DNA from: Pycnopodia helianthoides
Taxonomy: Eukaryota; Echinodermata; Asteroidea; Forcipulatida; Asteriidae
DNA: 64,000 bases
Assembly: GCA_032158295.1 (NCBI GenBank)
Contig: CM063246.1
Span: 1,893,371-1,957,370 of the forward strand
Direction of reading: 5' to 3'
Numbering within the stretch: the stretch's first letter is position 1; every line of letters begins with the position of its first letter. The translations under genes were made by a program, and so were the position numbers. Positions 44,132 through 55,510 of this stretch are shown here, one piece after another. The notes below the pieces were generated by a model. It ran no database searches. It was not told where the DNA came from and worked only from the letters and a program-made list of their open reading frames with translations.

Positions 44132-44319
44132 TCATAAGGCACTGTCCTCCCAAAGGTATTTATTATCGTTCAGCATAAGTGCAAGTTCTACATTAAAGGG
44201 TTGATAAAACTCTCTCAATAACAGTCTGGTTTCAGGGAGCATTGGTTTGGACGGTCTGTGGTTGACATTGGACGGGCGGCGGCGACAATACTTTTCAATG
44301 CTGGCACTGTCCAGTTTCC
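44132..44319 (-). CDS. CHST15: Sulfotransferase B exon 8 with stop
   Basis: 188 nt, KLDSASIEKYCRRRPSNVN to NDNKYLWEDSAL, stop TGA at 44,134-44,132. Two bases of the stop lie in the 8-bp target duplication of the neighbouring element. Confidence 0.85.
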
Positions 44320-45072
44320 CTGCGTGGAGATCAACAGAAAAAAAGGGTTCTGCTAAAAAAGATACGTTGTTATAGCGTGATAGCACACTATAAATCGTAA
44401 TAAATGCTAAATAGGGAAATCCGTTTCATCTTTACATGTTGTTTTTGGACTATTTAAACATGCAATGAAAGTCACTTTACCCGCTTGAGATTTTGGACAA
44501 ATTACAGACATTCCTGTCCCAATTCTTAAACCAGTAGAGTGGCTCGTCATTTCTAAAAGAAATAGTTTTCCATTCAAATTGTATGGATAAACTTTACACA
44601 GAAATTTAATAAAGGAAACCACCATACACAGAAACGAAAGTAATTCAAATGTAAATGTTGTCTACATAATACTTGACTTGAAAAAGGTGACGCTCTTTTA
44701 TCAGCAAAACTTCACAATAATGTTTTGATCAATGCGATTTTAAAATGCTTAATACACCTAATATTAAACAATGTGTACTTGCCAGATTGCCTTGTGGGTT
44801 TTTTATGGGCTGGGGAAAAAACACAACCATACCTAGCGTAAAAAAAACTGTTACAAGTCTTAGCGCATCATCAGCATGGCATTAGGTTCAACACAGCCAA
44901 CTCACATCCAACCTTCTGATAAAGTGGAACAGTTCCAGCCATCTGATTATTGTATATCAGGCAGTGTCGCTGATGTATGGCAGGCACTCTGAGCATGTAG
45001 CGCAGTGCACGAAATAGTTGCATTTGATTAAATTTCATAACTCTCGTATTTTTTCTTAACATTGTGACTTAC

Positions 45073-45217
45073 TTAATTGGAGAAACTCAAACAGTTGAGG
45101 CAGAATCTCTGTGCAGTTTATCTGCCAGTCCTCCAATCGGATAACCTTAATCTGATCACGTGGGAAAACCGTCAGCCAATCACGGAGATAGATTGAGTAA
45201 AGTCCAATGCTAGCTCT
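45073..45217 (-). CDS. CHST15: Sulfotransferase B exon 7
   Basis: 145 nt, RASIGLYSIYLRDWLTVFP to LFEFLQL, donor TTAA|GTAAGT. Confidence 0.85.
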
Positions 45218-45858
45218 CTTCAAATTGAACAAGTTTAAAGTATTAACACACACAAAAAAGTTGTTAATGGAAACAGACATTTAAAATAAAGCCAAATATA
45301 AAAATAAAATACATCAATAATAATAAATCTGGAAATATGGAATGCAGGCCTTTACATGTAGTTTGTTTTTATAAATAGTTGGATTATTTTTTTCAACGAT
45401 ACCAATCATGTAAGTGGCTTTAGTTATTGAATGATATCCTCGATTTATATCTTTAAAAAAATGCATACTATTTATTACTTTATCTATAGATAGTTTCCGC
45501 TTGACGTCAAACAATGTAAAGTCGGCCATCTTTACGGGCAAATTGATAGTTTTTTTGAACGCACAAAATTGCGTTAATGCCGCGTGCGCTCGCGAGTTTT
45601 ATGAAATTCCTTGCGTGATTGGTCGGTGAACCTCTTGGCTGCGTAGAAAAATCATAGAGCGCTTGACGCGGCTCCAAACCAGAACCCAAATTGGCGGTAA
45701 AGATGGCGTTCCCGGTTTGATTTCTACGGCACACGTACGCACACGTACACGCACACGCTCACAGACGCCATGTTGTAGGGCAGGTTTTTGAATGGTGACG
45801 TCATATTCAATATGGTCTATTGGGAACTACCTATACATAATTGCACGAGAAACTTTAC

Positions 45859-46024
45859 CGCTTGCGTTGCGTTCTGCATATCATAGGCACACGTTCTGTT
45901 GTCTCTCTTCTTGGTTAGGCATGACTTAAAACCATCCAGGTAATCCACGACTTTTCCGTGAAATATTGACGGCCCCAGATCATAGTCGCGCCAATGAGTG
46001 AAGTAGTGGAAATCAGAGAACAAC
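45859..46024 (-). CDS. CHST15: Sulfotransferase B exon 6
   Basis: 166 nt, one codon longer than copy A (FHYFTHWRDYDLGP against FNFFTLHDYDLGP). Acceptor TTTCATTAAAG, donor GCG|GTAAAG. Confidence 0.8.
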
Positions 46025-46174
46025 CTTTAATGAAAGTGAAATAAGAAATAACAAAGTGTTAATATTTTGTTTTGATTTTCGTTCACGAAATTGTATTGCA
46101 TGAATATCAAGGAATCCTTAAGATTTAGTAATCGAAAATTTTGCCACGTAAGACTTATGAAACTGAAGTTGATG

Positions 46175-46575
46175 CAGCCCACGGCCACTGGCCTCATAAG
46201 ACAACGAGCCTCAGTAACCACTGGCCTCAGCAACCACTGGCCTCAGCAGCCACTGGTCCCATAAACCACTGAGCCTCAACAGCTGGCCGCAGGCAGCCAG
46301 TCACCACGGTTACACTGTTTTCAGTAGCAACTGTCCTCAGCGGCCACTTGCCTGATGGGAAGCCATCGAATCTCATTAGCCACTGTCCCCAGCAGCCAGT
46401 TGTGTCATCAGCAACCACTGGTCTCAGCAACCACTTGCCTCAAAAGCCATGACTCTTTGTGTTACTAGTTTCAGCAGAGATTGGCCTCAGGCAGCTCTAG
46501 CCCTCAGCCGCAATTGCCACAAGCAGCCACTGGCTTCAGAAGCTACTGGCGTCAGCACTCATCGACCCAAGCAGC
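46175..46575. repeat. Degenerate CCACTGGCCTCAGCAG minisatellite in intron 5 (copy B)
   Basis: Counterpart of 31,720-32,080, with extra units (for example the segment with CAGTTGTGTCATCAGCAACC). Confidence 0.8.
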
Positions 46576-46932
46576 AACACGCAAACAGCATCCGTGACAC
46601 AGGGACCACCAGCACATAGAAACTTTCCACGGTGTTGGTATCTGTAATCTTGGGCAATAGGATGCGTACAAGCGTCTTCCACGTTCGACCACTGCTGACC
46701 TAATAGACATTCCCTAGCAATTCCCTATATATTGACAGCTCCCTCTATCGGTGTGTTAGGATCACACCGAGGAAAACCAATGCATTGTTATGCTGAAACA
46801 TTAATTCCAGACTCCCAGGCAGTGTAAATCTGTCCTTATGACGTAAACTTCAAATACATCTTTCATTATTGAAAATATATATTTCTTCCGTGTAATTAAT
46901 GATATAGTTTCTATTTGAATCTTACCACTCAC

Positions 46933-47086
46933 CTTGCGATAGGATCTCGAAATGTGACAATTATCTTAGTATTTGGCAAGACTGTGCGAATAACGTCTGC
47001 AATAAGATGCGGAGGACCAACGTTTTCCTGCGGGAAGAACTCTCGCCATTTTTGGTTGTCCCAGAACGTCGATGCCGAAGAGTCTC
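46933..47086 (-). CDS. CHST15: Sulfotransferase B exon 5
   Basis: 154 nt, encodes GDSSASTFWDNQKWREFF to TFRDPIAR, the 3'-phosphate-binding motif. Confidence 0.8.
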
Positions 47087-47114
47087 CTATAATAATAGAA
47101 CGAGTCAACAACAA

Positions 47115-47945
47115 GTTCTAAAGACTGGGTAGTTTTTCAGGTAAAGTAGATAGCTGGGAGTAAGAGATAACGCACTTTCGTAGCTAGACCTGTAATATTT
47201 ATTTTTTGGGGTAAGCGCAGGGAGGGGGAGCATAAGAGAAGACAGACAAACTATACGCAAAAGCACCACTATGTATCCTCTAGTGCATAAGCGTACCAGT
47301 CGGCAACTGGTTGATTACGCTTTTTTTTTATTACTCTGCGCATGAATTTAGTTGGAATCCCATTTGTCCTTTACTTTTAAGAGAATACGCTTGAGAAACA
47401 TAATTCAAAGTTTGAGTGGCCAGGGTAAGGAAATCGTTAGAACTTGTACTGTTCGGCTGGACTCGAGGGACTTCCCCTATTAACTCCTACACCAACAAGC
47501 CTTAGTCTTGGGCTAATTGAACTCCCCATTCAGTCTTTTATTGGAAGACATTAGAGACTTGGTTGACAGGTCTAAGAGTCTTTATGAATGAGTTGTAGTC
47601 TTTATGAGTGAGTTGTAGACTACTCCAGTCCTGTGCATGTGTGGGGGGATTAGGGGCAGACCATAGCAAGGAAATCATTTTAATACACAAAATATATATA
47701 TAAAAACATAAAAGCTGGCCATTATCAGCACAAAGAAAGACCTGACCCTACCCCGTGCAAATATTCATTGATCCGCCCCTGGAATGGTGAAATACAATCT
47801 TTAGACCATCTGGAATGTAGAATTGCTATCGGTTAGTTTATCCCACGGTATATGGCCAGAATATTGAGATAAGCTTTGCCAGCTGTCAACTTGAAAGGTT
47901 ATGTAATATTGTCCCAAGTAGACTCTTGTGCACTTGAGGGTTTTA
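47115..47945 (-). other. Sulfotransferase B intron 4, longer than in copy A
   Basis: Both ends match copy A, but about 47,275-47,940 has no counterpart there. I recognise no element or exon in that part. Confidence 0.45.
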
Positions 47946-47953
47946 ATACCTAC

Positions 47954-48037
47954 CCATAATGACCGTAGGGTCAGAACCGTTTGCAAGGTGCGGTGCAATG
48001 TTAACTGACTGGAAGTTGATATACCGTGGTAGGTTCA
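47954..48037 (-). CDS. CHST15: Sulfotransferase B exon 4
   Basis: 84 nt, same acceptor (TTTTCAG|TGAACC) and donor (ATGG|GTAGGT) as copy A. Conservation supports the exon. Confidence 0.75.
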
Positions 48038-48632
48038 CTGAAAACGTAAAGCAATACTCAACATAAATGTTTTAAATAACTGATTTAAATCAATGTTCTG
48101 TTATCTGTTTTTAACATTGTAAAGCACATCTGAGCATATAATCATACAGCTTGATCAAATATAAATGAATAAATTCTTATAAGTATATTATTCCCATCAT
48201 CAAAATCGTAATTCAAACTCTGCTCGGTACTGCACATTTTGTTGGATTAAAGGGGCACTGTCATCTTGACCTCGGCGAGTCTGTGGCAAGACATTACATT
48301 CCAAACTCTTAGCCAGTAATACTGCACGCGCGCGCGCGATAATAATGACAGTGCGCTTAAAAGCTTTTGTTTGTGATGTGACGTTCAAGGCGCACGTGTG
48401 TAGTAATTCTGGGTGAGAGTTCGTGTTTCCATGTCCAATCACAAGCAGACATTGATCACGACGACAGTGCCCTTGTGGTCACAGCGTACAGTTTATCATG
48501 CATAGAAGTTCAATGTTTGAAAGACTGTGTGCTATCATCGACTAGAACATACGGCACACAGCGAGTTGATTTCAAGTCTAACCGTTCAGCGTTGGGGTGT
48601 CAGACTTGATAACGATTTCCCCTGAAACTTAC

Positions 48633-48869
48633 CTCCAGTGAAGCGTTTTCTGGTCCACCAGTGTGGTTCCTTCACGCGCGCTCTAAAGACCTGGGGATGC
48701 ATGTGCAACTTGTTATGCACGTCAGTGGTACCAGCCTTTGGCATACCGGCCAGAAAGAAATAGGGTAGACACTTAGAGATGGTAACGTATCACCGTCATC
48801 AGAGAGTTGAGACCACCAGCACGGATTTCTAAATTGAGGGAGAAATTTCTCCGGCATCACATCGAAGAC
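48633..48869 (-). pseudogene. CHST15: Sulfotransferase B exon 3, one-base deletion
   Basis: 237 nt against 238 in copy A. Frame is lost at about 48,775 between DTLPSL and the region of the PAPS loop. Nucleotides of the loop are otherwise conserved. The donor is GGAG|GTAAGT. Confidence 0.85.
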
Positions 48870-49410
48870 CTAGTTTGCCGAGAAGACAAAACAACACGGT
48901 AAGTATTGCATTAGGTGTCACTTTGTCTTGATTACCAACGATGAGTGCAGTTGTCACAGGGGATTTTTTCCCCCGGTGTGTGTGGCCCCCCCCCCCATAC
49001 GTGGTGCTCAATATGGGGTATGGTGGTTCTCTCGTCCCTCTATTGTCTTCATTGTGTACTTAGAATCTCAGGAATTCTCTGGAGGATTTTTAAGGGGTGC
49101 GGAGGACAAAAATGAGATTTAACAAAATAAGAAATTAGTTGTTTGATTCGTTAGATAGCCCCCAATTTATGTCTTTTACAAAGTAAAAAAAAATATCATT
49201 GTACTGATTTGGGCCTTTACACTCTTGATAATTCCGGGCTTACTTGAAATAAAGCGAACCAAGTTGTTGTTGTTGTTGTTGTTGTTTTTTTTTTTTCTAT
49301 ATACTTACACTTCGTGCCTTCCAAACTTTAACCCAGTGGACCTTTCAGAAACATTATGATGTAATGATTAATAGTATATTACTTAGTCATGGATGATACG
49401 TTTGACTCAC

Positions 49411-49971
49411 ATTTGGAGCAAGTTTATAAAGACTCTCCGAAATGTTCCTGGAATTGATTTTCTCGTTTCCGTCATTGCTGTCATCTGCGTAGGACTTGCT
49501 GACGTCATCCCGAAGGTGGCCATCTTCGCTACCCTCGCTCCGTGATGACAACGGGGGCTGGTTCCGTCCGAGTGGGGTTCGCAGAATGTGAGTGTGCGAC
49601 AAGATTCTGTTTGTGGAGAAGGCATGTCTTGAGGAGGACGCCTGCCGTTCTGAGTTGGTTTCGGGGCCGTTCGGCTGCCGTTCTGAGTTGGTTTCGGGGC
49701 CGTTCGGCTTAATATCCTTGCTAACCACTGTGTCCAGTAGATAAGTACCGATATGTGACTCGTCAGCCGTCCCATGGCTGCCCGCCAGACCACGGCTCTG
49801 CTCCCCATGTCTACTTTCACGGTTCCCCTGCCTGAAAGTGATCTCAGTGGTGTAAAGTTGTTTTATCGCTGGCAACTCTGTTTGAGTTCTCGGCCGCAAG
49901 GCAAAATCCGTCAGCTTCAGGCAGAGAAGCAACGACCCGACGGTGAAAACGAAAACGATGTTTTTCTTTCG
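49411..49971 (-). CDS. CHST15: Sulfotransferase B exon 2
   Basis: 561 nt after TTTATCGTTTCAG, ending AAT|GTGAGT. Same anchor as copy A, then a 66-codon stretch absent from copy A that includes two tandem 33-bp units encoding PNGPETNSERQ (about 49,649-49,714). Confidence 0.8.
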
Positions 49972-50269
49972 CTGAAACGATAAAGACAATGATAGATATA
50001 TAGATAAATGGGTAAAAGGTTTTTTTTCACAATATCCATCACAATTATAAACATTGAATTACAGTTGTGTTAAGTCATTAAAAAGCTAAAAAATACATCA
50101 TTAAATGGACATCAATATATGAAAATCAACCGAGTAGAAATAATACAGATACCTGTAGACACAAAAAATGTACCAAAGCACACCACGTCATGTCAATCAG
50201 TCCGTTACCAGCTGCGTAACATGTGTTATACGAAAGTAGTTAACTCAATCAGCCACTGAAAGCATTGCT

Positions 50270-50705
50270 CATGCCCTTCATCCCGTTTAGATTTTTGGAT
50301 ATCTCTTCTGCATCAATAACCAAACACTCTACTTGCCAGATTGCAAAGACTACAAAACACGGCTGTCCGGATTGTTACAATATAATATTTGTAGAAGTCA
50401 CATCACACCATTGTTACAGTCTCGCCATTGGTTTCATTTGCATTCTAGAAATGTTTTAAAGTTTCTTTTGCTTGTTTTCCAGTGCCTGCAATGTTCTGGT
50501 CCTGACTACAATAAGCAATCTAGTCATTCAATATCATCCCTCTTATGGATCTCCGTTCTTCCAAATCGTTTTCACTTGTTGTACCTAAAACTCACAAATT
50601 ATGGTCGATCGTTCATTCACAAAGAACTTCGGCAATATATCCGTAATCAAATCTGATGTTCAAACTTCCAAAGACTCACCTTTCAAGTGATAGTTCGTAA
50701 TTGTT
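50270..50705 (+). pseudogene. LINE RT C-terminal fragment
   Basis: A frame with LPDCKDYKTRLSGLL, HITPLLQSRHWFHLHSR, VLKFLLLVFQCL and NYGRSFIHKELRQYIRN resembles the common LINE C-terminus 'RLQ..QN.AARL..HITPLL..LHWLPV..RI.FK.LLLVFKCL ... GDRSF..AAP.LWN.LP..IR'. A different LINE family from the one at 38,130. Degenerate. Confidence 0.65.
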
Positions 50706-50869
50706 GTTTTTTGTTACAATTAGAACAGTTATTTATTGTCTTTTTTTCCCCTGATTGTTATAGTGCCGCTTTCTTTTCACTGGATATTGTTTTGTCTTCG
50801 TTGCTTGCTTCTCTGCACCTAGAAAGTCTGTTTAGATCGGTTTTTACTAGGTGTTCGGCCCACGGCCGA

Positions 50870-50915
50870 CAACTTGTTAGCTGTTCCGACATAGTAGTCG
50901 GAACAGCTTTTGTTT
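50870..50915. repeat. Short hairpin AGCTGTTCCGAC
   Basis: AGCTGTTCCGAC and its exact complement GTCGGAACAGCT separated by six bases, followed by TTTTGTTTTCGTCGAGATTC. Part of a dispersed repeat. Confidence 0.55.
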
Positions 50916-51029
50916 TCGTCGAGATTCTTTTTTGTTTTTCTCTTATTCTTTCCTTCCGTCAAAAATCCCCATTTGTTGAACACGAATCCAAACAGTCCAA
51001 AGAGGAAGTTCAAATAATAAACAAATCTG

Positions 51030-51300
51030 AAATACTTCACCAGGTGGGGTGAGGCTACGAATTCCTGTAGCACGTGGTTAAGTTAGAATGAAGGTAAAAG
51101 TTGGCGTCAGGTTCAGGGTCAGGTTTAAAATCAGTTTTGAAGTCAAGAATGAAGATCAGGTTGAGGTTTTAGGCACACTCGAAGTCAAAATAAAGGCCTA
51201 TCAAAGGTGAAGTGTCTTCATTTTCAAAGTCAGACTCATTTTAAGGTCTTGAGCGTGTTATCAAAAGTAGAACAAAACGGAACAGCTTTGTGTTTATTTG
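51030..51300. repeat. Direct repeat, left copy
   Basis: CTTCACCAGGTGGGGTGAGG, GTGGTTAAGTTAGAATGAAGG, AAAGGTGAAGTGTCTTC and GGTCTTGAGCGTGT recur in the same order at 52,885-53,150. The two copies are 1.86 kb apart, diverged, same orientation. Confidence 0.8.
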
Positions 51301-52189
51301 TTCAAAAACAAAAAATGTCTAGTTTTTTTTCTTCTTCTTTTTATTATTCTTCCCTTCCGTCTAAAATCCCATTTGTTTTGAACACGAATTTGTGGCCTCC
51401 AAAAATTATACTTGGCTTAGTATAAAAGAGTCAGAGCCTATATCATATGAAAGCTTATATCATGAAGTTGTAATTATTTGTAATTAGCTTAACTTATTAA
51501 ATTAATTTCAGTAATGTAAATCTAAGTAAATTAATTAGATATTACATGAATGTTTAAATATCCAATCTTGAGACCACGATATCTCAAATGTCCGATCGTC
51601 AAACTGTTTTCGATTAAATACTTGTGGGATACTGTATAACTGTTTGTTGGCCTAAAATGCCGGATGACGTCACCATGACATAATTTATTGTGCGTTTTGT
51701 ATGTGTGTACAAAACCAATGGCTCTAAAAAAAAAAGTGGAAATATTTAGTTGGTCAAAAAGAAAAATCTAAATCAAAATATATTTAATTTTAGTTTTCTA
51801 AAATCGCAAATAATTTTTAAAACATAATTGCTTTTACTCAGAGTTATTCCAGGCCATTATAAATAATCAAACCAAAGTATTTTCACAATATCTTACGATT
51901 AGATTGGTAAATCTGACCCCATTTGCTGAAACTCTGCTTTGCGCAATCACGGTAATGTGTCGGAGTATGCGCTGCATGTTATTCCAAACCGAAGGTGGAC
52001 CATTTAGTTAGTGTATACCCCCTCTGGATTTGTGCATGACCAATATATATGTGTAATTCCTAGGTATGTTTAGGGTTTTCGTCAGAAGGCATCATATAGG
52101 GTTAAGTTACAAACCATCTAGTACCTTATAAAATTAGTTAGTGTGACATTTTTTTAAATCGTGACGTCATCAGGTGTCAAGCTACGGTA

Positions 52190-52880
52190 ATTCAAAGCTT
52201 ATTACTTTATAACAAAAATATATCTCCCGAACCGCGTGTCATAAAGTTGTACTGTTTGGTTCGTCTTGTAGCTAACACTTGTGACATTTTGTTCATACGA
52301 TGACCCCATGCACTTTGACCTTTACTTCCGGAAGCTCTAAATTGTAAAAACTTATATCTCCTGAAACACATTTCATAAAGTCGTAATGTTTGTGCTGTCT
52401 TGTACCTTACGACACTTGTGACAATTTATTTAAAACAATGACCCCAATTTGACATTTTCTTCCGGTCAAAACAGGAAGTTCAATTTATAATAATCATATT
52501 TCCTGAACCACATGTCATAAAGTCATAATCTTTGTTCTGTCTGGTATCTTAATAAACACCTGTTTTTTCTCAAAAGAATGACCCACTTTGACCTTTCCTT
52601 CCGGTCAAAACAGGAAGTTCAAATCCAAAAATCATGTTTCTTGAACAACATGTCATACATTCATAATCTTTGTGCCGTCCGTGTTGTAGCTCATGACTCA
52701 TTTGACATTTTATTTATACACATGAACGAACTTTGACCTTTCCTTCTGGTCCAAACAGGAAGTTCAGATTATAAAAAAATCTTTGTGCCGTTTGGTAGCT
52801 TATCGCACATTAACATTTTACACAAAATCGTGACCCCAATTTGACCTGTTCAAACAGGATGTTCCAATTAACAAAATTAA
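52190..52880. repeat. Diverged tandem repeat, about 120-bp unit
   Basis: Five or six units, each with TTCCGGTCAAAACAGGAAGT, TTCCTGAACCACATGTCATA, AAGTCATAATCTTTG and ATGACCCACTTTGACC-type words. It lies between the two direct repeats. Confidence 0.75.
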
Positions 52881-52884
52881 AAAT

Positions 52885-53150
52885 CCTTCACCAGGTGGGT
52901 TGAGGCTACAAATTGGGGGCCTGTTGCACATGGTTAAGTTAGAATGAAGGTTAGGGTCAGGTTTACGGTCGGGTTTTTTAAATCAGTTTTAGAGACAGTA
53001 TCAGAATAAAGATAAGGTTGAGGTTTTTAGGCACACTCCAACTCAAAATAAAGGCCTGTCAAAGGTGAAGTGTCTTCTATCTCAAAGTCAGACTCACTTT
53101 AAAGGTCTTGAGCGTGTAATCAAAGTAAAACAAAACAAACCGGCTTTGTG
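52885..53150. repeat. Direct repeat, right copy
   Basis: Partner of 51,030-51,300. Confidence 0.8.
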
Positions 53151-53403
53151 TTTGTTATTATTACTATTATCAATATTATTATTATTATCATTTGTTTGTC
53201 ATAATTAAAACAAAATACATTACAAGAGACACTAACTGATGACAGGAACTAAAAAAGCGCGTTAAATCAACGTTGCCCTCCGAGCATTTAGCAAACACCT
53301 CCTGTCTAGTTGTTATTGTACTTAAGTTCCCGCAACTTTTTCAAGATGATGACGTCATGACATTAATAAAATAAAAAATAAATAAGAAATCCTATGGTTT
53401 CTC

Positions 53404-53788
53404 AAAGGCACTGGACACTATTGGTAATTACTCAAAATAATTGTAAGCATAAAAACTTACTTGGTAACGAGCAATGGAGAGCTGTTGATAGTATAAAACA
53501 TTGTGAGAAACGGCTCCCTCTGAAGTAACGTAGTTTTTGAGAAAGAAGTAATTTCTCAGTAAAACATTTGAATTGATTTTGAGACCTCACGCGTGAGGTC
53601 TCGAAGTCAAGCATCTGAAAGCACACAACTTCGTGTGACAAGGGTGTTTTTTCTTCCATTATTATCTCGCAACTTCGACGACCAATTGAGTTCAAATTTT
53701 CACAGGTTTGTTATTTTGTGCATATGTTGAGATACACTAAGTGAGAAGACTGGTCTTTGACAATTACCAAAGGTGTCCAGTGTCTTTA
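53404..53788 (-). mobile_element. TTAA-MITE, family R2, in the copy B spacer
   Basis: Inserted in the sequence ATCCTATGGTTTCT / AACGTTTCAACTC that is continuous at about 36,975-36,995 in the copy A spacer, giving a second empty site. The central 22-bp palindrome is intact. Confidence 0.85.
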
Positions 53789-53855
53789 ACGTTTCAACTC
53801 AATGGAGGATAACAAAATACAATTTCTTCAACGAGGCCTACTGCTAGAATGTAGC

Positions 53856-54029
53856 AAGGAAGATAGTGGTAGCACTTAAAGACTAACTAATTAAATTTAA
53901 AAAAAACTGCTTGAGTTTTCGTAGCAACAACTACTTCATCAAATGCAGTATAGTTGTTGCTACGAAAGCTCATGCAGTTTTCTTATGTAATTAGTTAATC
54001 TTTAAGTGCTTTACCACTATCTTCCTTGT
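53856..54029. repeat. Large hairpin, intact in the copy B spacer
   Basis: Arms of about 80 bp: CAAGGAAGATAGTGGTAGCAC ... TTTCGTAGCAACAACTA and the inverted TAGTTGTTGCTACGAAAGC ... GTGCTTTACCACTATCTTCC. In the copy A spacer the two arms are about 37,057 and 42,045, separated by 4.8 kb of transposons. Confidence 0.8.
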
Positions 54030-54039
54030 TTTATCTATC

Positions 54040-55510
54040 TCTATCTCTAACACAGCTATATCTCTATTATTGCTAGAATAAAGGAAACTCACCAGCATGG
54101 CGTGGAAGCATGAGCATTTCAAATAGACGTATAGGATGAGTGACAAATCAGTTTTATTTTTTACAGTCCCGAATTGACAAAAAAAAGCTCCAAACTCAGT
54201 CCTCCTGATAGTGCAGACAGGAGTGCGACCGGGTAAAAATCAATCAGTAGAGATTCACTCTGTATTAATTCGAAGAATGATTTGATCTCCAAGCCGGCCG
54301 ATTGGTTGCAAGCTCGTATGGTACACTATAATGTTCGCTTGATCTTAGTGATGCAGTACGATCACGCTCGGCATGGATCGTCAATAGGAAATGATATCGC
54401 GCGGGCTTAGAAGTGGGTTGGTCCGTAGAGCTGTGGATTGTGTGACGTCAGCTGCGCTGTACAAGGATTTTGCTGATGTTGCCAGCCCCCTGTGGAATTT
54501 TTGAACACGGTCAAGTTTGAAATCAATATTGAAAAGACTTTGGACCCAACCTGTACCGACCAGTGAACAAACAAATCGAAATCAAAGGCAGGCCCCTTTT
54601 TGTTGAATCTGCAGAGAACCCTCAGCGGTATAAAGTACATTTTGCGAGGCATGTTGTTTGTTCCCTTTTTCATGTTTCATTTATAGTTATATACAAAAAG
54701 CTTATTCGAGTCAGTTTTTCTAAACAGGAAGGAGAGCCTTTCTTTAGTCCTTGTCCGTGAACTTTGTGTCAGATATGAAATAAATTAAAGGTATTGTACA
54801 GGATTGGTGAGGATAAAAACGTCTTTGTTTAATTTAGTCTGAAAGCTTACTGATTATGAAGTTCGATACTACTTTCTCTGTGAAATATTTCCCTCTGAAT
54901 CGAAAAAAACCTGAAAAAACGCAACAGCTGATTTCGTTTATTTCAACCAGAATTAAGGACAATGTGTTTTGCATGCTGAAAATTGTACCTGGTTTTCACT
55001 ATTTTCTTCTGACTCACACAACGGGTTAAGCCAAGAAAATCACGGGTTTGTTATTTCATGTACCATTTTGTCAGCTCTACCAATCCTGTATATGAGACCT
55101 TTAAGGCAGGGTATACTTTGGGTGTCGACTCCACAAGTTAATGACCGTAAAAAACTTACTTGGTAAGGAGCACTGTTGATTATAATTATTAGAAAACATT
55201 GTGAGAAACGAACCCTTTGAAGTAATGTCATTTTATAAATAGAGGTTATTTTTCACTCAAAATTTTAAATCTGAAAAAGGCTTCACTGGCATGCCAGCTG
55301 TTACGGTCGGTATTTATTTAAACACCACAATGGGGGAAAATACGTCCTGTTTACCAATTAGTAACCGGAGGTTTAAAATAAACAAGTTCATTGATATTTG
55401 GAAATGTTTACACAGCAGGGGCGAGTGTGGAACATTGCATAGACTTCGGACAACATTAAAACACAGAATGGCAATCAGTGTTTGAGCAAAGTAGGTTACC
55501 TTGGCCGCCA
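54040..55510. repeat. Segmental duplication, spacer part 1 (copy B side)
   Basis: Matches 42,050-42,640 except for about 54,420-55,150, which is absent from copy A and contains an R5 MITE. No gene recognised. Confidence 0.8.
54785..55104 (+). mobile_element. TTAA-MITE, family R5
   Basis: TTAAAGGTATTGTACAGGATTGG at the left and the inverted CCAATCCTGTATATGAGACCTTTAA at the right. The centre is an imperfect palindrome around CAGCTG at 54,925. Shares GAAAATAGTGAAAACC-type words with R3 and R4. Confidence 0.7.

Larger units (their letters stand above)
44132..49971 (-). pseudogene. CHST15: Carbohydrate sulfotransferase 15-like gene, copy B (frameshifted)
   Basis: Same seven exons and phases as copy A: 49971-49411, 48869-48633, 48037-47954, 47086-46933, 46024-45859, 45217-45073, 44319-44132. 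Total 1,535 nt, one short of a multiple of three, because exon 3 lacks one G near 48,775 (CACTTAGAGATGG against CACTTGAGAGATGG in copy A). The shift falls just before the PAPS-binding loop and leads to a stop at 48,674-48,672, so the catalytic domain cannot be made as read. All other exons are open and splice sites are intact, so this is a very recent pseudogene, a polymorphic allele or an assembly error. Exon 2 has 198 nt more than copy A. The N-terminal exon was not located. Confidence 0.8.
50073..53309. other. Copy-B-specific 3.2-kb block upstream of the sulfotransferase
   Basis: Copy A runs from TACAGTTATATTA directly into TTGTTATTGTAC (about 36,270). In copy B the same words are 3.2 kb apart. 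The block holds a LINE 3' fragment, two direct repeats and a tandem array. No gene recognised. Confidence 0.6.

Noticed and set aside
53432..53695. Small conserved protein MNSIGRRSCEIIMEEKTPLS, also seen near 10,539 and 17,035
   Set aside because: It is the same stretch of the R2 MITE in every case; conservation is that of the repeat, and frames differ by indels between copies.
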